A stretch of DNA of 64,000 bases, from NCBI RefSeq assembly GCF_003386285.1, contig NZ_QPNC01000015.1, forward strand, positions 1 to 64,000, given 5' to 3'. The notes below the pieces were generated by a model. The model was not told the DNA's origin, did not search any database, and saw nothing but the letters and a program-made list of their open reading frames with translations. The DNA is from Nocardiopsis sp. FIRDI 009. Its GTDB lineage: Bacteria > Actinomycetota > Actinomycetes > Streptosporangiales > Streptosporangiaceae. The translations under genes were made by a program, and so were the position numbers. Positions 1 to 7,780 of the stretch are shown here, in pieces (position 1 is the first letter of the stretch; every line of letters starts with the position of its first letter).

Positions 1-104
1 TGGCCGAGTACGCGCGGTTGTTGCTGGACACCCGCGGTGTGTTGCGACGCTCAACCGAGGCGGGAGGGCCGGTGTCCGATCCTGACCGGTTGCGGGTGCT
101 CTGA
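1..104 (+). CDS. C-terminal fragment of an unidentified protein
   Basis: Only the last 33 codons are inside the window, read in the frame that starts at base 3 and ends at TGA 102-104. The codons are strongly G/C-ending, so the fragment is very likely coding. The stretch LLLDTRGVLR resembles the C-terminal end of nucleotide-sugar dehydrogenases (a VLDTR-type ending), which would suit the envelope genes that follow, but this is a weak match from a short piece. A perfect 12-bp stem follows at 120-162, consistent with the end of a transcription unit. Confidence 0.5.
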   Translation, partial: AEYARLLLDTRGVLRRSTEAGGPVSDPDRLRVL

Positions 105-119
105 GTCTGGGGCGTCTGC

Positions 120-162
120 GGGCGCGCCGGTTGCGGACCCATCGTGGTTCACCGGCGCGCCC
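120..162 (+). terminator. Candidate terminator hairpin after the partial gene
   Basis: A perfect 12-bp inverted repeat (120-131 with 151-162) encloses a 19-nt loop, 15 nt after the stop codon at 104. There is no U-tract, as is usual in high-GC actinomycetes. The rest of 105-337 holds no convincing gene. Confidence 0.5.
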
Positions 163-337
163 TTCGCCGTTCACCCCCGGAACATGGAAGGTTCACCCGA
201 TAACCCCCGTGTGTCCACCGTGGTTTATTCGCACCGTTTCCGCTGGTGATTACCGTGTCGGACAGCTGGTACCGCGCATGTGGGGCGGATCATCGCTGTA
301 GACGGACCCGACCGGTGACACTCGTAGGTGATGTTCG

Positions 338-1489
338 ATGCACGCACTCGTGGCCACGGTGGTCCACCATCCCGAGGACGCCCGGATCCTGCACCGGCAG
401 ATCCGCGCCCTCCTCGACGCGGGACACCACGTGACCTACGTCGCCCCGTTCCGGGAGTGCGGCGTCACCCCGTGGAGTGAGGTCGACTCGGTCGACGTGC
501 CCCGGGCGGCCGGTCGTGAGCGGCTGGCGGCCCTGCGCTCGGCACGCGCGGTGCTCGCCGAGCACGCCCCCCGCGCCGACCTGCTGCTCTTCCATGACCC
601 CGAACTCATGCTGGCGCTGCCCGCCCGGCGGCCGGTGACGGTGTGGGACGTGCACGAGGACACCGCGGCGGCCATCCTGACCAAGCCGTGGGTGCCCCGG
701 CCGGTGCGTCGGCCGCTCGGCGCGGTGGTTCGCGCCTTCGAACGACGGGCCGAGCGGCGGATGCGGCTGCTCCTGGCCGAGGAGGGGTACCGGTCGCGGT
801 TCCGGTACGACCACCCGGTGGTGCCCAACACGACCGAGGTTCCGGTGGAGCCCGCACGGGAGCCGGGCGAGGACCGGGTGGTGTACCTGGGGCACGTCTC
901 GGTGGCGCGCGGGGCGCACGAGCTGGTCGAACTGGGCCGGAGGCTGCGACCCCAGGGGGTCCGGCTGGAGGTGATCGGCGGTGCGGACGCGAGCGTGCGG
1001 CCGCTGCTGCGCCAGGCCCAGCGGAACGGCGACCTCCAGTGGTACGGGTTCGTGCCCAACGACCGGGCGCTGCGGATCTGCGCGGGGGCGACGGCCGGGG
1101 TGAGCCTGCTGCACGACACGCCGAACTACCGGCACTCGATGCCGACGAAGGTCGTGGAGTACATGGCGCACGGCCTTCCGGTGGTGACGACCGCCAACCC
1201 GATGGCCGAGGAGCTGGTCACGGGGCGCCCCGAGGGCGACGCGGGCCTGGTGGTACCGTTCGGCGATGTGGCCGCGGCGGCGGAGGCCGTGCTGCGTCTG
1301 CGCCGCGACGGGGAGCTGCGGCGGCGGATGGCGCGCACCGGGCACGAGATCGCGCGGACCTCCTACCACTGGCCGGTCCAGGCGCGGATGTTCGTCAAGC
1401 GGCTGGAGGAGTGGGCGGACACCGCCACCCCTGGTGTGCCGGAGATCCCGAGGCAGCGGGTCAGACGCCGCCTCGCGCCGAGCGAGTGA
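338..1489 (+). CDS. Glycosyltransferase family 4 protein
   Basis: The 383-residue protein has a two-domain GT-B layout. The N-terminal half carries the start of a Rossmann-like domain, and the C-terminal half carries the donor-site pattern of GT4 enzymes, a KVVEYMAHGLPVV segment near residues 270-285 where the Glu binds the nucleotide-sugar ribose. It should transfer a sugar from a nucleotide donor to an envelope glycan on the cytoplasmic face. The substrate is unknown. The start is the ATG at 338, with AGGTG at 325-329 as ribosome-binding site; an ATG at 331 is in another frame. It opens a run of envelope-polymer genes. Confidence 0.85.
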   Translation: MHALVATVVHHPEDARILHRQIRALLDAGHHVTYVAPFRECGVTPWSEVDSVDVPRAAGRERLAALRSARAVLAEHAPRADLLLFHDPELMLALPARRPVTVWDVHEDTAAAILTKPWVPRPVRRPLGAVVRAFERRAERRMRLLLAEEGYRSRFRYDHPVVPNTTEVPVEPAREPGEDRVVYLGHVSVARGAHELVELGRRLRPQGVRLEVIGGADASVRPLLRQAQRNGDLQWYGFVPNDRALRICAGATAGVSLLHDTPNYRHSMPTKVVEYMAHGLPVVTTANPMAEELVTGRPEGDAGLVVPFGDVAAAAEAVLRLRRDGELRRRMARTGHEIARTSYHWPVQARMFVKRLEEWADTATPGVPEIPRQRVRRRLAPSE

Positions 1490-1510
1490 CCGACGTCACA
1501 TTTAGTCGCA

Positions 1511-1527
1511 TAGGAAATATCTTCCTA
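1511..1527 (+). promoter_or_regulatory. Inverted-repeat operator candidate upstream of the nitroreductase-family gene
   Basis: TAGGAA and TTCCTA form a perfect 6-bp inverted repeat with a 5-bp spacer (ATATC), in a short AT-rich patch (about 1498-1540) that stands out from the surrounding GC-rich DNA. It lies 80 bp before the start at 1608. The symmetry suggests a dimeric repressor site, but no cognate regulator gene is adjacent. Confidence 0.45.
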
Positions 1528-1607
1528 GATAACCATGTTGGTGTTCACGAACGACCGTCCCGGCGTCCGCGCCGGTGACGCCCGCAGAGCACGACAGAGG
1601 TTATGAC

Positions 1608-2210
1608 ATGAACGAGGCGCTGGTTCTCGACAAGGCGGCCCAGGATCTGCTGTTCCGATCCGCCCGCACCGCCAACACCTTCACCGACGAGCCGGTGACC
1701 GACGCACAGGTCCGCGCCATCCACGAGCTGGTGAGGTTCGGCCCCACCGCGATGAACAACCAGCCCCTGCGGGTCACGGTCGTGCGCTCCCCCGAGGCGC
1801 GCGAACGCCTGGTCCGGCACATGGCGGGCAACAACGCCCCCAAGACCTCGACCGCGCCGCTGTCCCTCATCCTGTCCGCGGACACCGACTTCCACGAGCA
1901 GCTGCCCACCGTCTTCCCGGTGCTGCCCGACGCCCGGGAGATGTTCGCCGGCGACGCCGAGGGCCGGGCGAGGATCGCGGAGCACAACGCCTTCCTCCAG
2001 ATCGCGTACCTGATCATCGGCGTGCGCGCCGCCGGTCTGGCCGCCGGGCCGATGTCCGGGTTCGACGCCGAGGGCGTGCGCAGGGAGTTCTTCGGCGAGG
2101 ACTCGCCGCTGCGCCCGATCGTGGTGATGAACGTCGGCAGGCCCGGCCCGGACGCGTGGTTCGACCGCCTGCCGCGCCTGGACTACGAGGACGTCGTCAC
2201 CGAGATCTGA
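1608..2210 (+). CDS. Nitroreductase-family protein, RutE/malonic semialdehyde reductase type
   Basis: This is a 200-residue flavoprotein of the nitroreductase fold. It has the N-terminal FRSARTANTF region, the FGPTAMNNQP flavin-contact motif and the C-terminal GRPGPDAW motif typical of the RutE/HadB subgroup, which reduce malonic semialdehyde or related small substrates with NAD(P)H and FMN. No rut pyrimidine-degradation genes are nearby, so the physiological substrate is open. The start is ATG 1608, preceded by AGAGG at 1596-1600. The palindrome at 1511-1527 may control it. It converges with the glycosyltransferase at 2287. Confidence 0.85.
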   Translation: MNEALVLDKAAQDLLFRSARTANTFTDEPVTDAQVRAIHELVRFGPTAMNNQPLRVTVVRSPEARERLVRHMAGNNAPKTSTAPLSLILSADTDFHEQLPTVFPVLPDAREMFAGDAEGRARIAEHNAFLQIAYLIIGVRAAGLAAGPMSGFDAEGVRREFFGEDSPLRPIVVMNVGRPGPDAWFDRLPRLDYEDVVTEI

Positions 2211-2221
2211 TCGAGGACACG

Positions 2222-2256
2222 ACGGGGGGCCGGACGCCGGGCGTCCGGCCCCCCGT
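2222..2256. terminator. Bidirectional terminator hairpin
   Basis: A perfect 16-bp stem (2222-2237 with 2241-2256) with a 3-nt loop lies between the convergent ends of the nitroreductase gene (2210) and the family 2 glycosyltransferase gene (2287). Confidence 0.75.
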
Positions 2257-2286
2257 TCGATGTCGCCGGTGCTGCCGGGCCCGGCC

Positions 2287-3255
2287 TCAGATGATCGGCG
2301 GGCGTCCCGCGCGCGTCATCCGCCAGGCGGTCGACCACCGGATCGGCGTGCGCGGACCGGCGTCCTCGCGCCAGCCCTCGCGGAAGCCGCCGAACCACGA
2401 CCGCAGCGCCGCCCGGTCGCGCTCGCGCAGCAGCGTCAGCCCGACCCAGGTGCCCAGGTAGGCGAAGGCCAGCGGCCAGGGCAGGTTGCGGCGGGCCAGC
2501 CACACCCGGTTGCGGGCGTTGAGCCGGTAGAAGTTCTCATGCCGGGTCGGCGCGACCGCCGGGTGGTACATGACCGCGTCGGCGTCGTACTCGATCGTGT
2601 AGCCCGCGTCCATGATCCGCCAGGCCAGGTCGGTCTCCTCGTGGGCGTAGAAGAACTCGCCCGGTAGGCCGCCGCCCTCCTCGAACGCCGTGCGCCGGAT
2701 CGCGCACGCCCCGCCCAGGAACGTGGTCACCACACTCGACCTGCGGGAGTCGCCCACCCGCAGCCGGGGCACGTGGCGACGCTGGTCCGGCCCCCCGTCC
2801 GGGTCGGCGATCCGGAAGGACAGCGCGCCCAGCTCCGGGTCGGCGGCGAACCGGTCCCGTACGTGCCGGGCCAGGTCGGTCGAGCGGTACCACCCGTCGT
2901 CGTCCAGGAACAGCACGACGTCGCCCTTGGTCGCGCGCACCCCGTGGTTGCGCCCCTCGGGGATGCCCACGTTCTCCGGCAGCCGCACCGTCGTGACGCC
3001 CTCGGGCAGCTTGGGCAGGTCCGCGCCGTTGCCGACCACGACCACCTCGACGTCCGCGTCCTCCTGCTCGAACACACTGGTGATCGCCCTGCGCAGTTCG
3101 GCGGGGCGGTTGCCCATGGTGAGCAGGACACAGGACAGCGTGGGCTGGATGGGACCGGACACCTCGGGACGGCTCCGTTCGGCTCGCGGCGCTCGGGAGT
3201 CCTCCTCCTCGGACGCGCCGGAGACCGGTGAGGGCGGGATCACGGATGTGGCCAT
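2287..3255 (-). CDS. Glycosyltransferase family 2 protein
   Basis: The 322-residue protein has a GT-A fold. A disordered, charged N-terminus of about 40 residues is followed by the family 2 core. The nucleotide-sugar site includes GNGADLP and the metal-binding LDDD (about residues 127-130), and the acceptor-side EETDLAWR motif supplies the catalytic base region of GT2 enzymes. It has rhamnosyltransferase-like features, but the substrate is not clear. The start is ATG 3255 without a strong ribosome-binding site. It is separated by 155 bp from the upstream CDP-alcohol transferase gene, so it may have its own promoter. Confidence 0.85.
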   Translation of the reverse strand: MATSVIPPSPVSGASEEEDSRAPRAERSRPEVSGPIQPTLSCVLLTMGNRPAELRRAITSVFEQEDADVEVVVVGNGADLPKLPEGVTTVRLPENVGIPEGRNHGVRATKGDVVLFLDDDGWYRSTDLARHVRDRFAADPELGALSFRIADPDGGPDQRRHVPRLRVGDSRRSSVVTTFLGGACAIRRTAFEEGGGLPGEFFYAHEETDLAWRIMDAGYTIEYDADAVMYHPAVAPTRHENFYRLNARNRVWLARRNLPWPLAFAYLGTWVGLTLLRERDRAALRSWFGGFREGWREDAGPRTPIRWSTAWRMTRAGRPPII

Positions 3256-3387
3256 ACTTGCGACCGTTCAGTGGACGATGGACTTCGAGCAGGTTGACTC
3301 ACGCCAACATTCGCACGAACAGACTAACGAGAGAATAAGAGGAAGGTGTACGGAGCCGTGAGTCGGGTAACACACACGGCCCCGTAT

Positions 3388-3403
3388 GTGACGGTAACGT
3401 CAC
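3388..3403. promoter_or_regulatory. Inverted repeat in the gap between CDP-alcohol transferase and glycosyltransferase genes
   Basis: GTGACG and CGTCAC form a perfect 6-bp inverted repeat around GTAA. It lies 8 bp after the end of the CDP-alcohol transferase gene and about 130 bp upstream of the glycosyltransferase start, in a relatively AT-rich gap (3256-3410). It may be an operator for the downstream gene. Confidence 0.3.
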
Positions 3404-3410
3404 TGACGCG

Positions 3411-4181
3411 TTACTCCAGGCGACGCGAGGCGACCACGCTCACGAAGTGGGCGAAGCTCATCACCACGCCCACGACCGCGCACGCGGCCACGAGCACGCG
3501 GGTCGCGGTCAGGTCGCCCAGGAAGGCGTCCACGACCGCCGCCACCACGACCAGCAGCGACAGTTCGACCGCCTGGATCACGCGGTGGACCTTCAGCGCG
3601 GAGGCCAGCCGCCGGGCCAGGCTCAGTCCGGACGAGCGCGGGCGCATCGCCTCGGCCGTGACCTCCTCCGGCAGTCCCGCCTTGGCCCGGGCCACCACGA
3701 CGTTGTCCGTCTCGGCCTTGATCAGCGCGACACCGATCGCCGCGGCCATCCCGAGGATGACCCAGCCGCCCGGCGCCAGGTCGCCCTGGGCGCGCACGCC
3801 CAGCCCGATGAGCAGGGCGATCTCCGACACGTAGTGGCCGATCCGGTCCAGGTAGATCCCCGCCACGCTGGTCCGGCCCGTGTACCGTGCGACCTCGCCG
3901 TCGGAGCAGTCCAACAGCAGGTAGACCTGCACCAGCACGGCCGCCAGGATCGCCGACCACAGCCCCCCGAGGGCCACGACCACCCCGGCCAGGACGCCGA
4001 ACGCCATCATCAGGTAGGTGATCGGGTTCGGCGGGACGCGGAGCCGGACGAACAGTGTGCTCAGGTACGGGGAGATGTCCCGCATGTAGTAGCGGCCCGC
4101 CCAGTGTTCCTCGTTCACACGCTCCTTGATCCCCGCGGGCTGACCGCCCGCGCGGACCTCAGCGACCGACGGCTTCGACAT
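3411..4181 (-). CDS. CDP-alcohol phosphatidyltransferase-family membrane enzyme
   Basis: The 256-residue polytopic membrane protein has the CDP-alcohol phosphotransferase signature: DCSDGEVAR (residues about 90-98) followed by GIYLDRIGH. The first three acidic positions are present, but the fourth, normally the catalytic base Asp, is His here. As I recall, close actinobacterial homologues also lack Asp there, so it may be a family trait rather than a defect. It should join a CDP-activated alcohol or lipid with an alcohol or polyol phosphate in the membrane. ATG 4181 is chosen because homologues start near MSKPSVAE; a GTG lies at 4193. It overlaps the end of the upstream dehydrogenase gene, implying translational coupling. 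Confidence 0.85.
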   Translation of the reverse strand: MSKPSVAEVRAGGQPAGIKERVNEEHWAGRYYMRDISPYLSTLFVRLRVPPNPITYLMMAFGVLAGVVVALGGLWSAILAAVLVQVYLLLDCSDGEVARYTGRTSVAGIYLDRIGHYVSEIALLIGLGVRAQGDLAPGGWVILGMAAAIGVALIKAETDNVVVARAKAGLPEEVTAEAMRPRSSGLSLARRLASALKVHRVIQAVELSLLVVVAAVVDAFLGDLTATRVLVAACAVVGVVMSFAHFVSVVASRRLE

Positions 4182-5226
4182 AGTCCGCGACACTCCGCTT
4201 GATCTCGTCCTCGGAGAGGTTCAGGTGTTCAAGGATGGTGAAGCGACCGGGACGCGTGCCCGGAGCGTGAACCACGGCGCGCACGAAGTCCCCCTCGTCG
4301 AGCCCCACGTCGGTGGGCAGCACCGGCAGCCGGTGGCGGATCAGGCAGGAGCGGATCTCCTCCAGCCGCCGTTGCGACCAGCCCAGGTGGCGCACCCGCA
4401 GGAAGGACGCGTACAACGCGCCCAGTCCGGCGAGCTCACCGTGGTTGCTGGTCCCCGGGTGGAGCTGGGTGACGGCGTGCAGGATCTCGTGGCACGCGCC
4501 GCTGGCCGGGCGGCTGGACCCGGCCACCGACATCGCCATCCCGGAGAGCACCAGGCCCTCGGCGAGCACGGCGAGGAAGGCGTCGGACTCGATGGAGTCG
4601 GGGCGGTGCAGGACCGCCTCGGCCGCGACCCGGGCGAAGGTGACCGCCATGCCGTCGACCGGTTCCTCGGTGATCCGGCCCGCCAGCTCCCAGTCCTCGA
4701 TGGCCGAGATGTTGCTGACGACGTCGCCGATGCCGGAGCGGACCAGGTGCGGGGGGGCGGCCTGGACGTAGTCGAGGTCGATGACCACGGCGATGGGCAT
4801 GGTCACGCCGATGGACGGCTTGCCGCCCTCGTGTTCGAGGGAGCTGACCGGGGAGGCGATCCCGTCGTGCGCCAGGTTGGTGGCCACGGCGACCATGGGG
4901 ATGCCCGCCATCGTCGCGGCGAACTTGGTCACGTCGATGGTCTTGCCGCCGCCGATGCCCGCGACCGCCTCGTAGGCGCCCGACCGCAGCTTCTTGCCGA
5001 GGTCGGTGGCGGCGTCCACGGTGCCCTCGGTGACCTGGAAGACCTCGCACTCGGGCAGGTCCAGGTCGGCGGCGATGTTCGCGCCCTGGCCCGGACCGAC
5101 CGCGACCGCGATGCGGCCCTCGGTGGCGATCCGGCGGTCAGCGAGCACCGAGCCGAGGGAGGCGATGGCGCCCCGGCGCACGTCGATCGCCAGGGGGGAG
5201 GGGAGCATTCGCGCTAGTAGCGGCAC
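4159..5226 (-). CDS. Iron-containing alcohol dehydrogenase family, sn-glycerol-1-phosphate dehydrogenase-like
   Basis: The 355-residue protein has an NAD-binding GGGKTID motif followed by the metal-binding residues of the group III dehydrogenase/G1P dehydrogenase/dehydroquinate synthase superfamily: Asp in NLAHDG, His in SGACHE and His in SNHGE. It is predicted to reduce dihydroxyacetone phosphate, or a related ketose phosphate, to a polyol phosphate. The GTG at 5226 is chosen because homologues begin with a PLLxRxxPSP segment; ATG 5208 is the alternative. It overlaps the nucleotidyltransferase stop by 13 nt and the CDP-alcohol transferase start by 23 nt, so the three are a coupled operon. 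Confidence 0.8.
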   Translation of the reverse strand: MPLLARMLPSPLAIDVRRGAIASLGSVLADRRIATEGRIAVAVGPGQGANIAADLDLPECEVFQVTEGTVDAATDLGKKLRSGAYEAVAGIGGGKTIDVTKFAATMAGIPMVAVATNLAHDGIASPVSSLEHEGGKPSIGVTMPIAVVIDLDYVQAAPPHLVRSGIGDVVSNISAIEDWELAGRITEEPVDGMAVTFARVAAEAVLHRPDSIESDAFLAVLAEGLVLSGMAMSVAGSSRPASGACHEILHAVTQLHPGTSNHGELAGLGALYASFLRVRHLGWSQRRLEEIRSCLIRHRLPVLPTDVGLDEGDFVRAVVHAPGTRPGRFTILEHLNLSEDEIKRSVADYVEAVGR

Positions 5227-5945
5227 GCGATCTCCCTCGCCTTGGCCAGGTCGTCGTGGTTGTCGACCTCGACCCACGGGACGTCGCCGATCGGGGCGAC
5301 GGAGATCTTCTCCCCGCGGTTGACGAGCTCCTGGTAGCCGTCCTCGTAGTACAGCTGCGGGTCGCGCTCCCAGGTGGCCTTGAGGGCGTCGGCCAGGCGG
5401 GCGTCGAGCGAGCCCTCGATGAGGGTGGCGCCGATGTACTCGCCCGCGGCGGTGGCCGGGTCCATCAGCTTGGTGATGGTCCTGACGTGGCCGCCCTCGT
5501 CGAGGGTCACCTTCATCTCCTCGTCGGCCAGATTTTTCACGTCGTCCACCGCGAGGAGGAGTTCCGGGCCCCGTGCCGCGAGTAGCGTTTCCTCCACGCT
5601 CACGGGATGAACCGTGTCACCGTTGACGAGGAGGACGCCCTCGGAGAAGAACTCGCGTGCGGTCCACAGGGAGTAGGCGTTGTTCCACTCCTCGGCCCTG
5701 TCGTTGTAGCTGAGGGTGATCTTGACGCCGTGGCGCTCCTCCAGCGCCTCCTTGCGCTCCTCCACGGCCTCCGCACGGTAACCGACCACCACGACGACGT
5801 CGGTGAGCCCGGCGGCGGCGAGGTTGCGCAGCGAGATGTCCATAATGGTCGTCTCGCCGTCGACGGGCACCAGGGCCTTGGGCAGGGTGTCGGTGTAGGG
5901 GCGCAGACGCCGTCCCGCGCCTGCGGCGAGAACCAGTCCGAGCAT
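5214..5945 (-). CDS. Nucleotidyltransferase (sugar- or polyol-phosphate nucleotidyltransferase)
   Basis: The 243-residue protein is an NTP_transferase-fold enzyme. It begins with the nucleotide-binding LVLAAGAGRRLRPYT loop and the LPKALVPV motif, has a metal-binding VNGDT, and ends with VEVDNHDD. The fold resembles phosphocholine cytidylyltransferase (LicC-like) and sugar-1-phosphate nucleotidylyltransferases. It should activate an alcohol or sugar phosphate as its NDP derivative. With the downstream G1P-dehydrogenase-like and CDP-alcohol transferase genes, a CDP-glycerol-type product is plausible but unproven. It starts at ATG 5945, with AAGGAGG 11 nt upstream, and is the first gene of the three-gene operon. 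Confidence 0.85.
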   Translation of the reverse strand: MLGLVLAAGAGRRLRPYTDTLPKALVPVDGETTIMDISLRNLAAAGLTDVVVVVGYRAEAVEERKEALEERHGVKITLSYNDRAEEWNNAYSLWTAREFFSEGVLLVNGDTVHPVSVEETLLAARGPELLLAVDDVKNLADEEMKVTLDEGGHVRTITKLMDPATAAGEYIGATLIEGSLDARLADALKATWERDPQLYYEDGYQELVNRGEKISVAPIGDVPWVEVDNHDDLAKAREIACRY

Positions 5946-5979
5946 GAGGGCGTGTTCCTCCTTAGGTCGGGGAGACGCC

Positions 5980-6723
5980 TCACGCCTCCCCGTTCGTTCC
6001 GGCGGCCGGTCGGCCCCCGTCCTCGTGGTCGAGTGGGGTCGTCCGGGGACCTCCCCGGTCCGTGTCGCCTCCGCGGGGGAACGCGTCGGCGGTCGTGCAC
6101 ACCTCGGTCACCGGCGTCGCGCACCAGGAGCGCACGGCTTCGCGGACGAGCAGCACCGCCAGGTATCCGGCGAGTGCGCCGTAGGCGGGTCCGAGCACGT
6201 GGAACGCGCCACCGACCGCGATGACGAGCATCCGCCCGTCCCACCCGAGCGCCGCCCCGCGCACCCATGCGGGTCGGGCGACGCCGACGGAGGGGCGTGC
6301 GACGTCGTCGCGGTGGTGGCAGACGACCACCACCAAGAGTACGAAGACCAGGGGACCGGGTACACCGGACGCCAGACCCAGAACCGTCAGGTACCCGTAC
6401 TCGGTGACGCGGAGGACGGGCGGCACGAGCCAGTCGAAGCGCCCGTCGTGCGGGTGTCCCGAGGCCAGACCGGACAGTAGCAGGGCAGCGACCGGTGCGA
6501 ACAGCGTAATGCCTGCGAGCTGTCCCCGGACCGCCACGAGCAAGGTCGCGACGACGAGGAGGCCGGTGAGCGCCGGGAGCAGGGGCGCGACCGCCCCCGG
6601 GGCGACCCTGCCGAGCAGCGCGCAGACGCGGCTGTCGTCACGCAGCGTCCTCAGGTCGGGGACGGCGGCGCGCAGGCGTTCGCGCGGGGCCCCGTCGGCG
6701 GTGCCCGGAACGCGTGCGGTCAC
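5980..6723 (-). CDS. Polytopic membrane protein, DUF5941-like
   Basis: The 247-residue protein has four or more hydrophobic segments (for example VAPLLPALTGLLVVATLLVAV and GPLVFVLLVVVV) and a charged, disordered tail. I recognise no catalytic motif. It resembles a membrane domain (DUF5941-like) that I associate with CDP-alcohol transferase genes in actinobacteria, but that assignment is from memory. The start is the GTG at 6723, which overlaps the TGA of the upstream gene as GTGA, so the two are translationally coupled. Only 34 bp separate it from the nucleotidyltransferase start downstream, so all five genes from 7571 to 3411 may be one transcript. Confidence 0.7.
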   Translation of the reverse strand: MTARVPGTADGAPRERLRAAVPDLRTLRDDSRVCALLGRVAPGAVAPLLPALTGLLVVATLLVAVRGQLAGITLFAPVAALLLSGLASGHPHDGRFDWLVPPVLRVTEYGYLTVLGLASGVPGPLVFVLLVVVVCHHRDDVARPSVGVARPAWVRGAALGWDGRMLVIAVGGAFHVLGPAYGALAGYLAVLLVREAVRSWCATPVTEVCTTADAFPRGGDTDRGGPRTTPLDHEDGGRPAAGTNGEA

Positions 6724-7571
6724 TTGTCCGCCTCCTGGGCGGTGGGGTCGACGAGTTCCCCGGTCACGGCCAGGGCGCAGCCGACGATGAGGGTGAGGAA
6801 GGCGACCCGCGCGTCCCAGAGCGTGGCGGCGACGGCGATGGCCAGGAAACGCGTGGGCTGGGCGAAGACCATGACCCGGCGGATCGCGGTCGGCAGGGGC
6901 GCTCCCGCGGGGCGCGGCGGTCGGCCGTCCCGGTGCGCGGGGCCGTCGGGCCGTGTGTCGCGGTCCGTCCCCCGGTCCGCCCCCCGCGCGGTGGCCGTCC
7001 CACGGGGGGCGTCTTTGAGCAGGCGCTCGGTGAGGCGCGGATCGTTCTCCCGGCAGTCCCGGGGCGGGGGCGGCACCAGGCCGGCCATGAGCCCCTCCCG
7101 GCCCTCGGGTCCGCCGTCCGGGCGCGGCGCGCGACCACCGCCTCCGAGGGCGGTGTCCATGCCGTGGCCGGGGGCGGTGGGCGCCGCGCGGGCCACCAGG
7201 AAGGCGTCCCGCAGCGCCAGGGCGATGAGCGCCCCGGCGGCCCAGCCCCAGGCGCCCTGGATGCCCTCGGCGACCGCGCCGAGGGCGAGTCCGACGTAGA
7301 CGACGTACTCGCGCAGTTGGCCGAGCATCGCGGCCACCCACATGGTGAGCGCGTCGCGGCGGTCGGTGCGGATGCGCGCGCGGACGGCGTCGCAGAACAG
7401 CACGGCTCCGAGGAAGGCGGATCCGACGAGGCAGCCGACGGTGTCGGCCCGGGAGAACCAGACCGCCGCCGCGAGCGCCGCCAGGACGCTGATCCGTGTC
7501 ACCCCGGAGCGGGTGACGCTCCTGCGTTCCAACATCCGCGCGGTCGACCGCGCCACCGTGCCCTTGGCCAT
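6720..7571 (-). CDS. Membrane protein with a disordered insert
   Basis: The 283-residue protein has hydrophobic segments at about residues 25-60 and 80-125, then a hydrophilic Arg/Asp/Gly/Pro-rich stretch of roughly 90 residues, then another pair of hydrophobic segments near the C-terminus. No known catalytic motif is visible. Start choice is clear: ATG 7571 has GGAGGAGG seven bases upstream. It overlaps the next gene by GTGA, and the two may act as one membrane unit in envelope polymer synthesis. A palindrome at 7601-7619 lies just upstream. Confidence 0.7.
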   Translation of the reverse strand: MAKGTVARSTARMLERRSVTRSGVTRISVLAALAAAVWFSRADTVGCLVGSAFLGAVLFCDAVRARIRTDRRDALTMWVAAMLGQLREYVVYVGLALGAVAEGIQGAWGWAAGALIALALRDAFLVARAAPTAPGHGMDTALGGGGRAPRPDGGPEGREGLMAGLVPPPPRDCRENDPRLTERLLKDAPRGTATARGADRGTDRDTRPDGPAHRDGRPPRPAGAPLPTAIRRVMVFAQPTRFLAIAVAATLWDARVAFLTLIVGCALAVTGELVDPTAQEADK

Positions 7572-7600
7572 GGTCGTGCCTCCTCCAGCAGTACTGGGAG

Positions 7601-7619
7601 TCACCGTTTCTCACGGTGA
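7601..7619. promoter_or_regulatory. Inverted repeat upstream of the membrane-protein/nucleotidyltransferase operon
   Basis: TCACCGT and ACGGTGA form a perfect 7-bp inverted repeat with a 5-nt centre, 30 bp upstream of the ATG at 7571 and just before its ribosome-binding site. It could be an operator or a small leader hairpin. Confidence 0.4.
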
Positions 7620-7685
7620 GTAACCAATCAACCACTGACACGCACATAGCGCCTGTAAGACGTGGTGAAGCCCGAGAGACCGCGT

Positions 7686-7701
7686 TCCGGGCATGCCCGG
7701 A
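7686..7701. promoter_or_regulatory. 16-bp perfect palindrome
   Basis: TCCGGGCATGCCCGGA is fully symmetric without a loop. It lies between the terminator-like hairpin at 7709-7742 and the next start at 7571, so a protein-binding role is as likely as an RNA one. Confidence 0.3.
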
Positions 7702-7708
7702 CAGACGA

Positions 7709-7742
7709 GAGCGCACCACCGAAACAGGTCGGAGGTGCGCTC
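7709..7742 (-). terminator. Terminator hairpin after the ABC transporter genes
   Basis: A stem of 9 bp plus 4 bp with one A/A mismatch (7709-7722 with 7729-7742) and a 6-nt loop lies about 40 bp after the ABC ATPase stop at 7781 on the minus strand. Confidence 0.6.
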
Positions 7743-7780
7743 ATCGTCGCGGAAACGGCTCGTCCGGGATCTTCGGGCGG

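Noticed and set aside
290-1369. Long open frame antisense to the first glycosyltransferase
   Set aside because: It is a GC-rich shadow in the reverse strand; the plus-strand frame has the GT4 motif and ribosome-binding site.
6724-7719. N-terminal extension of the frame ending at 5980
   Set aside because: The codon pattern and the GTGA overlap show the real gene begins at 6723; the extension is out of frame with the true gene at 6720-7571.
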